Of a stretch of DNA of 64,000 nt, positions 24,665 through 36,527 are shown piece by piece. The stretch is taken from contig CM038914.1 of assembly GCA_021904315.1 (NCBI GenBank), positions 21,005,065 through 21,069,064 on the forward strand, written 5' to 3'. Below the pieces are notes generated by a model. It did no database searches and was not told where the DNA came from. It saw nothing but the letters and a program-made list of their open reading frames with translations. Every line of letters starts with the position of its first letter. The first letter of the stretch is position 1. The DNA is from Sphagnum magellanicum. Its lineage: Eukaryota > Streptophyta > Sphagnopsida > Sphagnales > Sphagnaceae. The position numbers were made by a program, and so were the translations under genes.

Positions 24665-27600
24665 CTCCTGAAAAAAATTTAAATTAATTTTTTTTTTTTT
24701 TTTCTCATGCTACACATACCCATTGGGTATTCAGTATCATGAGAAAAAAGTGACAAAAGAAGGTATATTTCAAAAATGTAAAAAACTTCCATGAATGTTT
24801 TGAAGTGTATTTGGAGGTGTGCTTACAAAGCATAAAATCTCAGGAAGCATTTTTTTTAAATGGAACACCCAGGCCTTCAAGCATTTTTGTTTTTTGATAT
24901 GTTTCGTGTTATTTTTTTCAGGTGATACTCATTGAGTATCTAAAAAACCATACAAAAAATTGTGTCAATTTTTATGCTCAATAATAATAATGCCCTCAAA
25001 GTCCAGGAGTTCCAGAAGTATGCACCTCTCAGATCCACCTTGAGCAGGCATTCACTTGGGGAACACCCTGCTCCTTGGGCTAATCCCTACCCAAAATGCT
25101 CTCTGATTGTTCAAGGGTTCTTCAGTGGGCATTTTCATTTTTGAAACAAGCGGGATGCCCTTTTGCAGAGCCAATATCCATGTTTACTATTGTAGGATTT
25201 ATCATTGACTCAGGTGTGAACTGAGTACCCAACTAATTTTTCCTTTCAAAATCATTTTTTGTAATTTAATTGAATTTTCAATGACAAAAACTACTCAAAA
25301 TTCAATATCTCCAACACCTTAGGTCTAATATTTTCCAAATCACTTTGAATAATTATTATTCAGTGAGCAATTTTCTAATAATAATGCACCCAAATTTTCC
25401 TATAATTTTTAGTTGTTATTTAAATGAATTTTCAGCAAAAATTTGTTCAATATTCAATGACTTGTTCATTGTAAGTCAAAACATTATGAAACCAACTTCA
25501 TGCACCCTTACTTTTCAAGGGCTTTCCAATGGTACTAAGAGAGGCACTATGGTTTCGACAAATCTCATTGTGACAAACAAAGAAAACAAGCAAACTACCT
25601 TCCTTCATACATAGAAGTCGGTGCCTCCAAATACACGAGAACTTTTGCAAGAGAGCTTTATGAAATGAAAAGGAAAGGAGAGAGTGTCTATAACAAGCAC
25701 ATCATCATCAATGACTTGACCTCTTGTGGCGAATTCAAATCGGTGTCCATCAATTTTTTTAAATAACACCCAATTATCAACCCAAGTATTAATAACCTAC
25801 TAGTTGGTGGTTGCTTTTTCTGAAAACTAGTAGATAACCTACTTGCCTTGTACATATCATTCAAAGAATCACAAAGCCCCTTATGGGTTGGGTAGTTAAT
25901 TTTCAATTTTTAATAATTTATTTGGATAATTAGAGCTTCATGTAGGCAGGTTATCAATTCTAAAACCTTAAACATATTGATGATAGAATTTCTTTTAAAG
26001 AAAATATAAATTGAAACCTTGTGTACCTACCCTACCTATGCATTATAGCAAACAATTCTCAAGATTGGTATTGAAAATCAAGGCTTATGCAAAACTGGTG
26101 GTTATTACCAAAAAACATTGAGTAAATTGATAATCAATAATATTATTTTGATAAGGAAATTGATAACCAGTGAATCTAAATTTATTTATCTATTTATTTA
26201 TTATATTTTGATACCTTGTGTGGTGCAAAAATTAAATAAATAAACTCCCCAGCTGATTATGAATAAATAAATAAAATTTGTCAATACTAATTGAAGAGAC
26301 ATGGCATGCAAATTGATGCAAAAGGAATTGAATATTTAGTTTTGAAAAAATTGAAATTGAAATACACAATTTGAAAAGACACTTTTTCATTCTTTTTCAT
26401 TTGAGAATCAAATGAACACATTCTAATTTAAAACTGTTCAAATGATGACATATGAAACCTAAAGTTGTCATCCCTAAATCAATTCTAATGAATCATTGCT
26501 TATTGTAAATTACCAGAATTCCAACATCACCAACCTATCAATGAAACCCATCAAATTTTGTTAGTGTGAAAACAAGGTTTTGACCACTACCACTATCTCA
26601 AAAACAGACTCCTCAATTTTTATTTAGAGTAAAGCAAAAAATTAAACCATCATCACCCAAAAAATAAATAAATAAATAAATCCTCATTAGATTTGTTTAA
26701 TGTAAAAACAATGGAAATCCTCATGTAATCTATTAAGTTCAATTTGAGGTATACTACCACTTAGTAAAAAGTTGCACAAGTTCACAAAGGCCATGTAGAC
26801 ACACATATTGATTTCAACAATTGAAAGTCAATTTTACGAAAATATATGATGTTGAATTTCTAGCAAGTTACTATGACCACTCATCATATTATAGGCCAAG
26901 TTTGCACTTTGCACAACTTATGTTAAGTGGGTATTGAATAAATGATTGAACCCCATTGGGTATTTGACTAGGTATGTAGGTTTGAAATAATTGAGGGTGT
27001 ATTTTCAAATAACCACTAGTGCTTCATAATTGGAACACGAAACAATCAATGGCACTTGTCCTCACCTTGGACCTATGATATGAAAAAAAATTGTTCCTAA
27101 CTATGTCCAATTCAACATTAAAACTAATCAATGTCATTAAATAAAATCCAAATTTCATGTCTTCATATATACCTATTGGTGTCTCATTAGGATTTGAGAC
27201 TTCTCCCAACATGCATCACTTGACCTTTCAATGTCACCAATTTGATTTGTTTCAAGGCGATGGAACAAGTTAAAAGTTTTGCATGATTTTATCTTAACGT
27301 TGTCATTAAATGGTCTTTGCATGCGAAATCTATGATGGAAATGAATTTTGATGCCAACATAAAAATTGGAGAGATCTGTTTTTGTTGTGTGGTGTAGCAA
27401 CCTAAGACAATGTCCTAGGATCAAGCTCCTAGCCATTTAACAAGTATCAATGAATTTTGGCTCGAAAAATGTAAGCAACTCACTTTTTATCATTCCAGCA
27501 CTCCTCCATTTCAATTTGTGTGTGATTATTTATATGATTTGCTTCTATGAATAGTCACCTAGTTTACTTCATCACCCCTTGCTTTTGAAAGAATCGCCTC

Positions 27601-29034
27601 TATTTGAATTTACAACAACAATTGAGAAATAATGAGAAACAAGATATGATTGTGAGCACATTTACACTTTCATCAAAATCGGTAGTTGTCTACTTCTTGT
27701 TATATGGATTGATTAATCACATTGTCATTTCAAATAGAATTTACAATGTATCCTTTTGTGGCACACAAAGATGTGGGGACACATATTGTATTATTCTTTA
27801 ATGACAAATGTAAAATAATTTGATATAACATATTTTTCGTATTAGTTATCATTGAACATGCATGTGTTTTTTTGAACAAGGAATAGACTAATGTGACAAT
27901 TTGGGTTCATTTATTTATTGTATTGATGAACTTTCTTGCAAGTTATGGAAAAAGTTGGTGGTGGATGGGGCTTTGGGTGGTTGTGTAGTGCTTTACAACT
28001 TGAAGTAATTGTTGTTTATGAGTTGGAAAGCAAAATTGGGAGTGTCATCCATTGGAGGTGGTTGTTCAAAGCGTGGAAGGAGAATGTCTTTTTGGAGAGT
28101 GATGATCATCCTAATCATTTCATTTTACTTGTGATGGTAGTGAAGATGAAATGAGAAAGCAATTCATGTTTTGGGAGCTTGTGTTTTACTAATGCCTAGT
28201 GATGTTATAAAAGTCAGATTATTTTTTTTGGAAAGTTACTTGAGTTGTAAGAACATGCAATTTCTCTATGTCCTTTTTATTAGAGTATGCATGGCCATAA
28301 ATAAGCACTTTATGTTATTGAACCTTAAAGTATGGAATGTTAATGAAATTATGAACCCTAAGTTGAAGAGTTGAACACACAATTGCAAAACTTAATTAGC
28401 AACATATGCAAATTTTCAATGTCATTGTTATGTAACTTGCATAACATGTCACAATTGGAAATACATCTACATCTAGACTTGCAAGTTCCTCGTATGAGAA
28501 CACCATCCACAAAAAAGATGAACCTCACATTGGTGCAAAAACAAGTTTAACCATAATCTAGCGATGGAAATTTAGAACATAAACAAAGTACCATATAGAT
28601 GTTGAAAATTTGACCATCAAGGGTGTAATTTGAAATATTTGGACTTTTCTTTCACTATAGTTGAAATTGAAATTTTTTAGCACCAACTATGCTTAACTAA
28701 GTTCCAAACGAAATATTATATCTTTGAAAATACCTTCTAAGTTGGCATGTTAATCCTAGGTCTCTTCAATGTTGAAAATCTTATGATGAACAACCATTTT
28801 GCAAAAGAAAATGTTAGAATAATGTGGACTTCCCACGCACACCATGCTATTGGTCATAACTCGAGTTGATGCTCAAAGGAGGGCACGCCATTGGCGGAGC
28901 AAGTGACCCCTTGGCACCCATGAACAACCAGTTATGTCCGGTAACCGGCTCAAGCTGCATAGTCCATAACTTTTATTCTGTGGAGGGTTTTTTTCTTTTT
29001 TCATGCATTTTAATTTTTGTGTGTGGTTTCTAGG

Positions 29035-29044
29035 TTTAGGGTTT
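29035..29044. promoter_or_regulatory. Telo-box upstream of the F-box gene
   Basis: TTTAGGGTTT lies about 440 bp before the ATG, at the left edge of a CT-rich probable leader. Confidence 0.4.
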
Positions 29045-29480
29045 CCATCTCCTTCTTCACCAGTTTCTTTCTATGCACCTCTTTTCACTCTCTACACACT
29101 CTTTTTTGTTTGTTCTGTACATGCATCTTTCTCTCTCTGTCTCTCTACTTGGGCACTATTTTTTTTTCCTCATAATCGACTTCATGCATTCTGCTTCTAG
29201 CTTTATTGATTTGAAGATTGCTTGCTCCACCAATTATTGCTTTGCAGATAATTTTGTTTCATGCATTGGTAACGTAGCGTTTTGTTTTTGGAAGTTTCCA
29301 TCCAAGTGTTTCTGGATCGTTTGCTTGTGTTTTTTGCAACCAAGAAGCAGGCGCTTATCTGTTGCACATTTCTGTTTGCAACTTAAGCAGCACTGGGATC
29401 GGTCAATGAACTAAGGAAGAAGAAGAGTCTCCGCGACTGTTCTTCTTCCTGCTATTTTTCTTCTTCTGGAATTGACAATC

Positions 29481-30983
29481 ATGAGTGCAAGGACGTTGCA
29501 AACCACAAGCGGATATGGTGTTGTTGCAGCAGAGGAGAAGGATGAGGAGGAGGAAGAGGAGGAGGATGATGTGATTTGCCCAAGCAAAAAAGACGGCGAC
29601 TCAAATGGATCTGAAACGGACGCACGGTGCCTTGAAGCGGAGGTCTGGAAGAACCTTCCCGTCGATCTTATTGAACGTGTCTTGGCATCTCTGCCATTGC
29701 TGACTCTCTTGGAGCTTCGCACTGTGTGCAAGGCATGGGCATCGCTGCCATCTTCTCCACGGTTTCGGAGACTCTGTGCACAAGTTGCCAACCACGCGTA
29801 TACTTACCTCTTTGTGTTCAAGGAAGTGGCGTGGTCCAGCAACTCCAATCCCTCTGCACTTGATTCCTCCTCCGGTGTGTGGTACAGCCTGAGCCCTAGT
29901 TTCTTCCTCCCTCAACTCAAATCCTCTTCTTGCTGGCCATTGAGCAAACGCGAGGCCGCATTGTACACTCAGGACATAGTAGCTGCGGATGGAAGCTTCT
30001 TCTGCCGCTGGAGTTCGCATGACGAGGTGAGTGTTTGCAATCCTGCAACCAGAAGTGTGAGAATGCTTCCACCGCCGCCTCTGTATACAGATCCGCCACA
30101 TGGCCGTGTGGCCTTGGTAGTAGATAAGCAAACCTATGCCTTCAAGCTCTTTGTGGTTTCTGAAGACAGAAATGGCGACAGAGCACTATCAAAATTGGAA
30201 GTCTATGATTCCATTGCAGATGCCTGGAAGAGGCTTCATGATGTCCCAGATGATGGTGTCGGCTACAATGTGCATTCCATTCTTTTCAAAGGAATCTGGT
30301 TCTTCATAGACCTGTGGAGCACTGAGTATTGCTGTGACTTTGCATATGATGTGGACCGAGATCACTGGACCGGTGTTGATTTCTTGAAGTCTTCACCAAG
30401 GCAAAGCTCTGATGTGCATTTGATCCAGTGCTGTGATCGTCTGTTGATGGTTTCTACAGCTGACTTGGACTCTCATCTGGCTTCTGAAGACAACACTGCT
30501 GTTGTTCCAGTATCTTGGAAAAGCTGCAAAGATGACATGATGACCCATTTGTTTCCACATGCATCCACTGTCTTCTGCATCTGGGAGGTGAATCCCTGGA
30601 CCAAGGAGTGCACAGAGGTTGCAGTATCTGAGCCAATGTCAGCTTACCAAGGTTTCACATCCTCTGTACCACAAAGCATACCTGGTTTTTCACCTCCTGG
30701 GTTCACATCTACTGACACACAACCCTCAGATTCTTTTCCAGCATCAAGTTCCACCTCTTCCAGTTCACAAGAGTTTGATGAGACTTGCAGGCAGTTGGAT
30801 GAACATGAGAGGTTCCATTACTGGTGTGTCATTGGTCACAATGATCTTGTCATTATTAAGAGGAACAGGAAACCAGGGATGCTTACTTACAGCTTGAGGA
30901 AGAAGAGGTGGATGTGGACACTTTCTTGCCCAGATTTCTCTTATGGTTTCTCCTCGGCTCTGAGTTTAAGCTCACCAATCTAA
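29481..30983 (+). CDS. F-box protein, single exon
   Basis: A 500-residue open frame starting at the first ATG. Residues 15-30 are an acidic Glu/Asp run. The F-box spans about 55-100: VWKNLPVDLIERVLASLP, then LELRTVCKAWASL with the usual Leu-Pro start and Cys-Lys-x-Trp end. It would bind the SKP1/ASK adaptor and make the protein the substrate receptor of an SCF ubiquitin ligase. The rest resembles the F-box-associated/kelch-like class: a VSVCNPATRSVRMLPPPPL motif, KLEVYDSIADAWKRL, and aromatic-rich strands typical of a beta-propeller. A Ser/Thr/Pro-rich insert (about 395-435) precedes the C-terminal strand with RFHYWCVIGHNDLVII. Target is unknown. Family is secure, subfamily is not. Confidence 0.9.
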   Translation: MSARTLQTTSGYGVVAAEEKDEEEEEEEDDVICPSKKDGDSNGSETDARCLEAEVWKNLPVDLIERVLASLPLLTLLELRTVCKAWASLPSSPRFRRLCAQVANHAYTYLFVFKEVAWSSNSNPSALDSSSGVWYSLSPSFFLPQLKSSSCWPLSKREAALYTQDIVAADGSFFCRWSSHDEVSVCNPATRSVRMLPPPPLYTDPPHGRVALVVDKQTYAFKLFVVSEDRNGDRALSKLEVYDSIADAWKRLHDVPDDGVGYNVHSILFKGIWFFIDLWSTEYCCDFAYDVDRDHWTGVDFLKSSPRQSSDVHLIQCCDRLLMVSTADLDSHLASEDNTAVVPVSWKSCKDDMMTHLFPHASTVFCIWEVNPWTKECTEVAVSEPMSAYQGFTSSVPQSIPGFSPPGFTSTDTQPSDSFPASSSTSSSSQEFDETCRQLDEHERFHYWCVIGHNDLVIIKRNRKPGMLTYSLRKKRWMWTLSCPDFSYGFSSALSLSSPI

Positions 30984-32147
30984 GCTTGTAAATTGTGGTG
31001 TTCATTCCAGACAGTGGGGAATCATGACCACCTTTTTTCCATCGCTGGTTACAAACAACTTTGTTGTTTTCAAGGGATGATCTTGGAAGTTTGGAATTGG
31101 GTAAATTGAGGCATGGAAGATAGAATTGCACAACTGAGGATGGCGGGGTTTGTTTCTTGTCAAAGAGAAGACTTTGGTTTTGCTTCAATTTCAAGAGTTC
31201 ATAGCCTAGCAGCATGGTTGACTGTCAAGTCTGAGGTTCACTGATTTCTCAATTATGTCTATAATTATTATCTCTACTTGTAAAGAAATTCTTCAGTACT
31301 GCAGATTGTCAGCAATTTTGACTTTGAGCCTTAATGATTTTGTATAGTTGAACTTCCATGGAAGCCCACAATTTATTGTCAAATGCAATGGAAAGGAGAT
31401 AAGGTCACATTTGCTATTCAGTACACAGCAGAGTCTCTTGTTAACACCCCCCCTTGCGGCCCCCCCAAAATATGCGTCCTGATCTTCAAATGTTTAGGTT
31501 CACTATAAGTTTTGCCTGCTGGATTATGAAGCAGACAAGGACAGTGCAGGAACCACCAAGATAGAAGAATTATATGCCCTATTGAACCCTGCATGTCCCA
31601 TTCTAAATTCTTTCTTCAAACCAGGAACTGTGGTACTAGGTTAGCAAATAGATTTTGTGCATAATTGCAGTGATTCTGGCTACACAGCTGAGTCTTAGTT
31701 ACTCCTCTACACTAGTTCTTTAGGTTCTGCATAAAAACCAGCATCAAAAATTCTTCTTATTGAACCTGTCCTGATTTGCAGGGTACCTCAGAGTTGAAAG
31801 AGAAATACAGCCACACAAGAATAGCTGAACAATCTCAAAGAAGTGAATTTTGGATTTACTAATTTAGAGTGTAACAACCTTACAATATATCCATGAGACA
31901 TTCATCAGAGGTCCCCAGGCTCAAAAAGAAGACATGATACAAAAAGGTCTCTAGAAGCTTTCATTTTACCAGGAACAATGGATTTTGCTGCAACAAGTTG
32001 TCTGATTGTTGAAACGCTGATGGAACACTACAGAAAGTTTGAAACATCTGAACAAAGGTATTACACTCAGTAGTTAAGTTTGAGCAATTCTTTACTACCA
32101 TGCCAACTGGTCCACTGAAAACTCAGCTGAACTTTGGCGGAGTTCGC
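30984..32147. other. Intergenic region between convergent F-box and SF3B5 genes
   Basis: Contains two 3' ends facing each other. A C-run pair (CCCCCCC, near 31446-31467) is the only notable motif. No further gene is supported. Confidence 0.5.
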
Positions 32148-33419
32148 TCAATCCTCCTGGTCCCTATCTGGAGGTTTTCCACATGGCAAAAGCATTTTCT
32201 GCATCAACCATACAAGGTCTCCCTAGGGTTAATATTTCTGGACAAGTAGCCTCTTCAAATGAAGATGAACAACCTGCTCTACAAGCTTCTCATCATGGAG
32301 GGACACCGCCACTCACAATATGAGAATGTAAAACAATAGATCAAATCCATGAACACCGCATCATTGTGATCAAATCCATGAACCCATGCCAATTTCATTC
32401 TGGGCATGTGACTTAACTGCTCCCACTGTCTCTCAGTACACTCCTGTTCCTTAGGGTGCCCTCACCTCAGATGACTACCTTACAAACCTCAGAATAAGGT
32501 CACATGTTATTATTTATACAACAACATACACAGCAAATTCAACTCACCTGCATGAAGTTGTAGCGCTCCCGGCCAATCGACTCATTTTCTGCAATTGCAA
32601 AATAGGCGAGGATGGGGTAATGCCCAACATAGGATGCATAGCTGTCTCTTTGGATATTCACTGCCCATTCACTGTTACCCTCACATGATCCAGAGACACA
32701 TTAGTGCTTGGAAAGCATCCAGTAATTGAACCTGTCCCACATATTAAGCAGTTGGTCACTGCAAATTCTGACCTAAAAAATGAGACCTGTCTCACTGAAC
32801 AAGCTTCAATCTTTTCAGCTCTCAGAACATATAAGGTCAACATAGTTGGCAGTGTTAAACTATATTACCACACAGATCTGGAAATTTTAAATTCGCCAAG
32901 ACCAAACCCTTGCATGACATACCATGCCACAAAAAAAAAAGAACCAATTTGATCCTCTAGACTCCAAACTACTGGTTATTGTTACTGGAAGGAAAGAAAC
33001 TGTTTGATGGTTCAAAAACTTTGGAGTCATATGATCACAGATAGAGAGAGATCGGGTAGGAAGTTAGACTTACAAGCGATTGACATCTGCATGACCAGTG
33101 CCCACATATTTGGCCTGTAAATGCTCGAGCTGACTATTTATGTTGAATCTGTCGCTCGCCTGAAAGCAGCACCGGAACAAACAATCCCATATTAGTATGA
33201 AAACACCAGCCAAAACTTGGACATGCAGTGAAGGGTAACCTTGTCAGCATCCTCGTCCGCATACATAACATTTTTCACATGGTCCTACAGCTTCAAAAGA
33301 AAACCCTAATCACTTGGACCTCAAAGAAGCCTGGAAACCTGTACCTGCTATTTCCGAGGTTTCTCGGAGAATAAAGAAAACAACAACAACAAAGAGAGAG
33401 AAGATGTGAGTACCTGCAT
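32148..33419 (-). CDS. SF3B5: Splicing factor 3B subunit 5 (SF3b10)
   Basis: Four coding exons on the minus strand: 33419-33414 (only ATGCAG), 33159-33074, 32671-32548 and 32198-32148, giving 88 residues. All introns are GT-AG and all phases close. The protein begins MQASDRFNINSQLEHLQAKY, continues VGTGHADVNR and WAVNIQRDSYASYVGHYPIL, and has the near-invariant AYFAIAENESIGRERYNFMQ followed by KMLLPCGKPPDRDQED. SF3b10 is a small core subunit of the SF3b complex of U2 snRNP, contacting SF3B1 during branch-site recognition in the nucleus. Length equals that of family members. The gene was recovered by reading splice sites; its exons are too short to stand out as open frames. Telo-boxes and an (AAC)n run lie upstream. 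Confidence 0.96.
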
Positions 33420-33486
33420 GGTGGCGAGACTACGCGAAGCCTAACAAGCACTGCTGGTGTGGTGTAGCAGGGAATTCGACGAGCCG

Positions 33487-33519
33487 CAACAACAACAACA
33501 ACAACAACAAAACAACAAC
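33487..33519. repeat. (AAC)n run in the SF3B5 5' region
   Basis: About ten AAC units with one interruption, 70-100 bp upstream of the SF3B5 ATG, probably in the leader. Confidence 0.85.
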
Positions 33520-33573
33520 CTCAACGCGAGAGAAAGACAAAAATGAGCGAGGGCAAAACTCAAAGCAACAAGC

Positions 33574-33611
33574 AAACCCTAGCGTTCTTCAAACCCTAGC
33601 GTCAAACCCTA
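33574..33611. promoter_or_regulatory. Triple telo-box cluster upstream of SF3B5
   Basis: AAACCCTA occurs at 33574, 33591 and 33604, about 155-190 bp before the SF3B5 start codon. A further AAACCCTAA is in intron 1 (33301). Telo-boxes are known in promoters of plant translation and proliferation genes. The cluster lies between SF3B5 and the divergent CRR6 gene, nearer SF3B5. Confidence 0.6.
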
Positions 33612-34510
33612 ATTCCTGTTTTCCATTGTGTCTTGGCTAAAGCTCCATCTTTGAAGCATGTCAGTGTTGACTGTTTGGTCGTCTTTGCCTATCTCTGAAG
33701 CTCGTCTCTGAGCCCCCCTTTAAACCTTGCAGAAGAACAGCAGCAACCGTATATAGTTAGCTCATGCGAAATGTGGGTAAGGACAGGAGGAGTTTTAACT
33801 CTCCTTTTAACATAAAGAGGGTGCAGCAGAAGGAATAAGCTTTGAATTTTGAATGCAAATCTGAGCTGTCGGAACCAGAGGAGCGTGTCCCACCCGAAGA
33901 TTCTTTGGCTGTTGCCAGGAGGGTAAAAGAAACAAGAAGAGGCAACTTACTGCTACACTTGTGCCGCAGACATTGTCAAGGTACACACGGCTAGCTCCCC
34001 CCTCCTGTTGCTGCTTCGTCTGGTTACATTGTTAATCATCAATTATACTTCAAACCGTCACATGTGTGAGAGCAGCAGTTTGTGTGGAACAACAGGAGGT
34101 GCATTTCATGAGAGGAATTGTGTTGCTCTTGCTTGCTTGCTTGCTACCGTGTCAAATTCTGGATTTGGCCTGTCTTTGGAAGTATGGAAACCCCACCACC
34201 CCTTCCTGAGTCTTAAAGAAATTCCACATATATGTTTTTTCCACAGATGAATCCAAATTTCCTGTTCTTCTCAATTACAAGCATAAGCAGTGGGTATTTT
34301 GATAGATTATAGGTCTTATCTAGCTGGCAAATTATGCAGACAGAGTGGTGCCAATTCTCTTTTGAAAGTTTGGAGCAAAAACCAATGAAATAATTCCCAA
34401 CAACAAATCTGTTAAAGCTTATGTGAGTCAATTGATTATTATTTTCAATATCTACCTAATATCCTGACACCGTTGTTCTCTGCAGCACAACATCTTTGGT
34501 TAGTGCAACG
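33612..34510. other. Shared upstream region of divergent SF3B5 and CRR6
   Basis: About 1.1 kb separates the two start codons. A TTCTCTGCAG acceptor-like site at about 34476-34485 suggests that CRR6 may have a 5'UTR intron. No other gene is recognised. Confidence 0.45.
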
Positions 34511-36527
34511 ATGGCGATGACATCCCTGTCTTGCTGCTGCAGTCACACTTGGGCCCCAAGCCTCAAGCTTACATTGAAAAAACACATGAAAATACGGAAA
34601 AATCCACCCACAGCTTTGACAGCTTCAGTATCATGCCTATACACTCCCACCCAATGTCAGCTCCAGCTTTGCAATCCTCTGCGATTGTATCTTGTGTTCA
34701 ACATTAACAAATGTCAAGGTAGACAAAGAGTAGCAAGAATCAGCTCGTCATTGAATCCACAGGGTGCCATGGATTTCTCCATGGAGGAGGAAGAAGGTAC
34801 AAGTCTTTATTTGTAATTTTTTTTCCTTTGGTTTGTCACCTTGAAATGGATTTTGCAAGTCCTTGCTACATGAAGCTCAATGGGTGTGCCAATTTTGAAA
34901 GGTATCAAAATCTTTATGTGGCAGAGCTGTTGATGAGGAAGGGTGCATGTTTGAGATAATACACTTTATCCTGAAAGGGTTACATTTGTGTATGCTGGAT
35001 TAGTGTTAGAGCTTGGTTAGGATAGCGGTGGCACAAATACTGTGGTAGAAGAGGGATATACCTGGAAATGATCTATGGTCACCAGAATAAACAAAAGTTC
35101 AGAAATGATCACATGCTTCCTAGGGAACTTGAAAAAAGAAGAATAAGGCAGCAGTCCATTGATAAGATGCAACTTTTTTTTCTTAAACAGGGTTCTGGCT
35201 TCTCCATGCCAATGGTGGCAAGTCCATGAGCCAAGGGTCAATAGTCGATACCATTGATTTAAATCTTGCTCCATCACTTCTGATGAAATCTCCTAGGTTC
35301 TGCCACCTTGTAAAACTATGTGACCTAATGGCCTCTTGTGCTTATAGTTCCCTAGTGGGATTTGAACCCACAACCACTAGAAATGTTGGTCATGATGACT
35401 GCTAACAAGTAGCCTTTGGTTTCATATGTGGGAAACTTACATCATATGACTGCCTTGCATTGGGGTTGATGACAATTTGTATTTTCACTATGTTGGGGTT
35501 GTCTCATGTCAGTCCTGATTTGTGTGAACTCTTCTGATCAAATTTAGCTCATGTGTTCTCATTTTTAAAATATTTTTCCATGCTTTGGAATGATGCAGTT
35601 GGCCCAGATGTGACTGCAGCACCACCTCCCACACCAGGACGCATTGACATCTTGGTGACCAAAGATGTCATCACTCGACTTGATTTAACCCCAGCTCATG
35701 AAGTTTTTCGAAAATATGTGTATCAAATAGGTATTGACAACCTATAATCATCTTGCATGTCTTAAGTTTTTTACATCAATCCTAGGGTTGGAGCGGACCT
35801 TAGCCCACTTGATGAATGTGTCCATTTTCAAGGTTCATGGGCATGGGTTCAAACCTTGGAAAAATCTAAGTGGAAATTGGCATGGATCTCTCATTGCAGG
35901 TGACATTTTAACTTTGCAGGTGACAACACTAGTGAGCCACCAGATGACCCTCAAGAACTTTTTAAGCGGACTGTGGGCTTTGTGCTAGACTATGAAAGAG
36001 ATGATCCATTGGACCCTCGAGAGCTTTCAGAGTACCCTGATATCAGACTATGGTTTGTGCGCTTGGATGCAGCCTATCCATGGTTGCCCATTGTTCTTGA
36101 CTGGCGGGCTGGTGAGCTTTCCCGATATGTTGCAATGCTTGTTCCTCATCAGGTGGGTCTGGCTTTACTTTAACAACTCTTGCATTATAGCACATAACGT
36201 CACTATCTAGTCAACTAGAATATGGATTTGGCAAGCCACAGATCTCAGGCTTACTCTAGTCACATCCATGCCAATCATCTTGGCCAAATTGTAGTTCTTA
36301 CTTTTTGGATGGTTCTTTTATGGCAGATGAGCAGGCGATTGGGCCTTGTATTCAATCCAGAGGCACTCGAGTTGTTTGCTATGAACAAATTGTTTCTGTT
36401 ACATGCATGGCTAAATGCACGCAAGGTCCCCAAACCAGCAGTTAGAATTAATGATATGATGCGGATACTTGGCTTTGGCATAAGTGAGCAGCTATACTCT
36501 CTTCTTGAGGAATCGCCTCACCCATAA
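34511..36527 (+). CDS. CRR6: Chloroplast NDH assembly factor CRR6 (DUF1817)
   Basis: Four exons: 34511-34796, 35599-35730, 35920-36152 and 36327-36527, 283 residues, all phases closing. CRR6 is a stromal protein needed to assemble subcomplex A (NdhI maturation) of the chloroplast NAD(P)H dehydrogenase-like complex, and has cyanobacterial homologues. Residues 1-90 look like a transit peptide rich in Ser, Thr and basic residues. The conserved domain starts with TPGRIDILVTKDVITRLDLT and continues with FKRTVGFVLDYERDDPLDPR, ELSEYPDIRLWFVRLDAAYP, WLPIVLDWRAGELSRYVAML, VPHQMSRRLGLVFNPEALEL, and MMRILGFGISEQLYSLLEES near the C-terminus. The start is the first ATG of two close in-frame ATGs. Intron 1 carries a SINE-like insert. 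Intron 2 has two acceptor sites 20 bp apart, of which only the downstream one keeps the frame. Confidence 0.94.
35173..35430 (-). mobile_element. SINE-like element with tRNA-type head, in CRR6 intron 1
   Basis: On the minus strand there is a perfect tRNA T-arm, GTGGG-TTCAAAT-CCCAC (35371-35355), containing a consensus B box GGTTCAAATCC. An A-box-like TAGCAGTCATC lies 36 nt upstream (35404-35394). About 180 nt after the head the sequence ends in an A-rich run (T-run 35173-35181 on the plus strand). That order and size fit a tRNA-derived SINE. No acceptor stem pairs, so it is not a functional tRNA. Ends and target duplication are not resolved. Confidence 0.5.
35800..35860 (+). repeat. tRNA-like A box/B box pair in CRR6 intron 2
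   Basis: TTAGCCCACTTG (35800-35811) resembles an A box and GGTTCAAACC (35846-35855) a B box, 46 nt apart. No full cloverleaf forms. It may be the head of a truncated SINE. Confidence 0.35.

Larger units (their letters stand above)
23841..29480. other. Long intergenic region between divergent NPL4 and F-box genes
   Basis: The left end is the NPL4 5' region, with (CTG)n(CTT)n runs at about 24085-24128. A small inverted-repeat segment lies at 24563-24673. From 24.7 to 28.9 kb the sequence is AT-rich with AAAT microsatellites and no recognised gene. The right end (29.0-29.48 kb) is a pyrimidine-rich leader before the F-box gene. Confidence 0.5.

Noticed and set aside
29411-30131. Minus-strand open frames of 126 and 176 codons
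   Set aside because: They are shadows of the F-box exon on the plus strand.
31439-31480. TGTTAACACCCCCC as the start of an LTR
   Set aside because: No matching end, purine-rich tract or second copy is visible nearby.
35355-35404. A functional tRNA gene
   Set aside because: The T-arm and B box are good, but no acceptor, D or anticodon stems form, so it is at best a SINE head.
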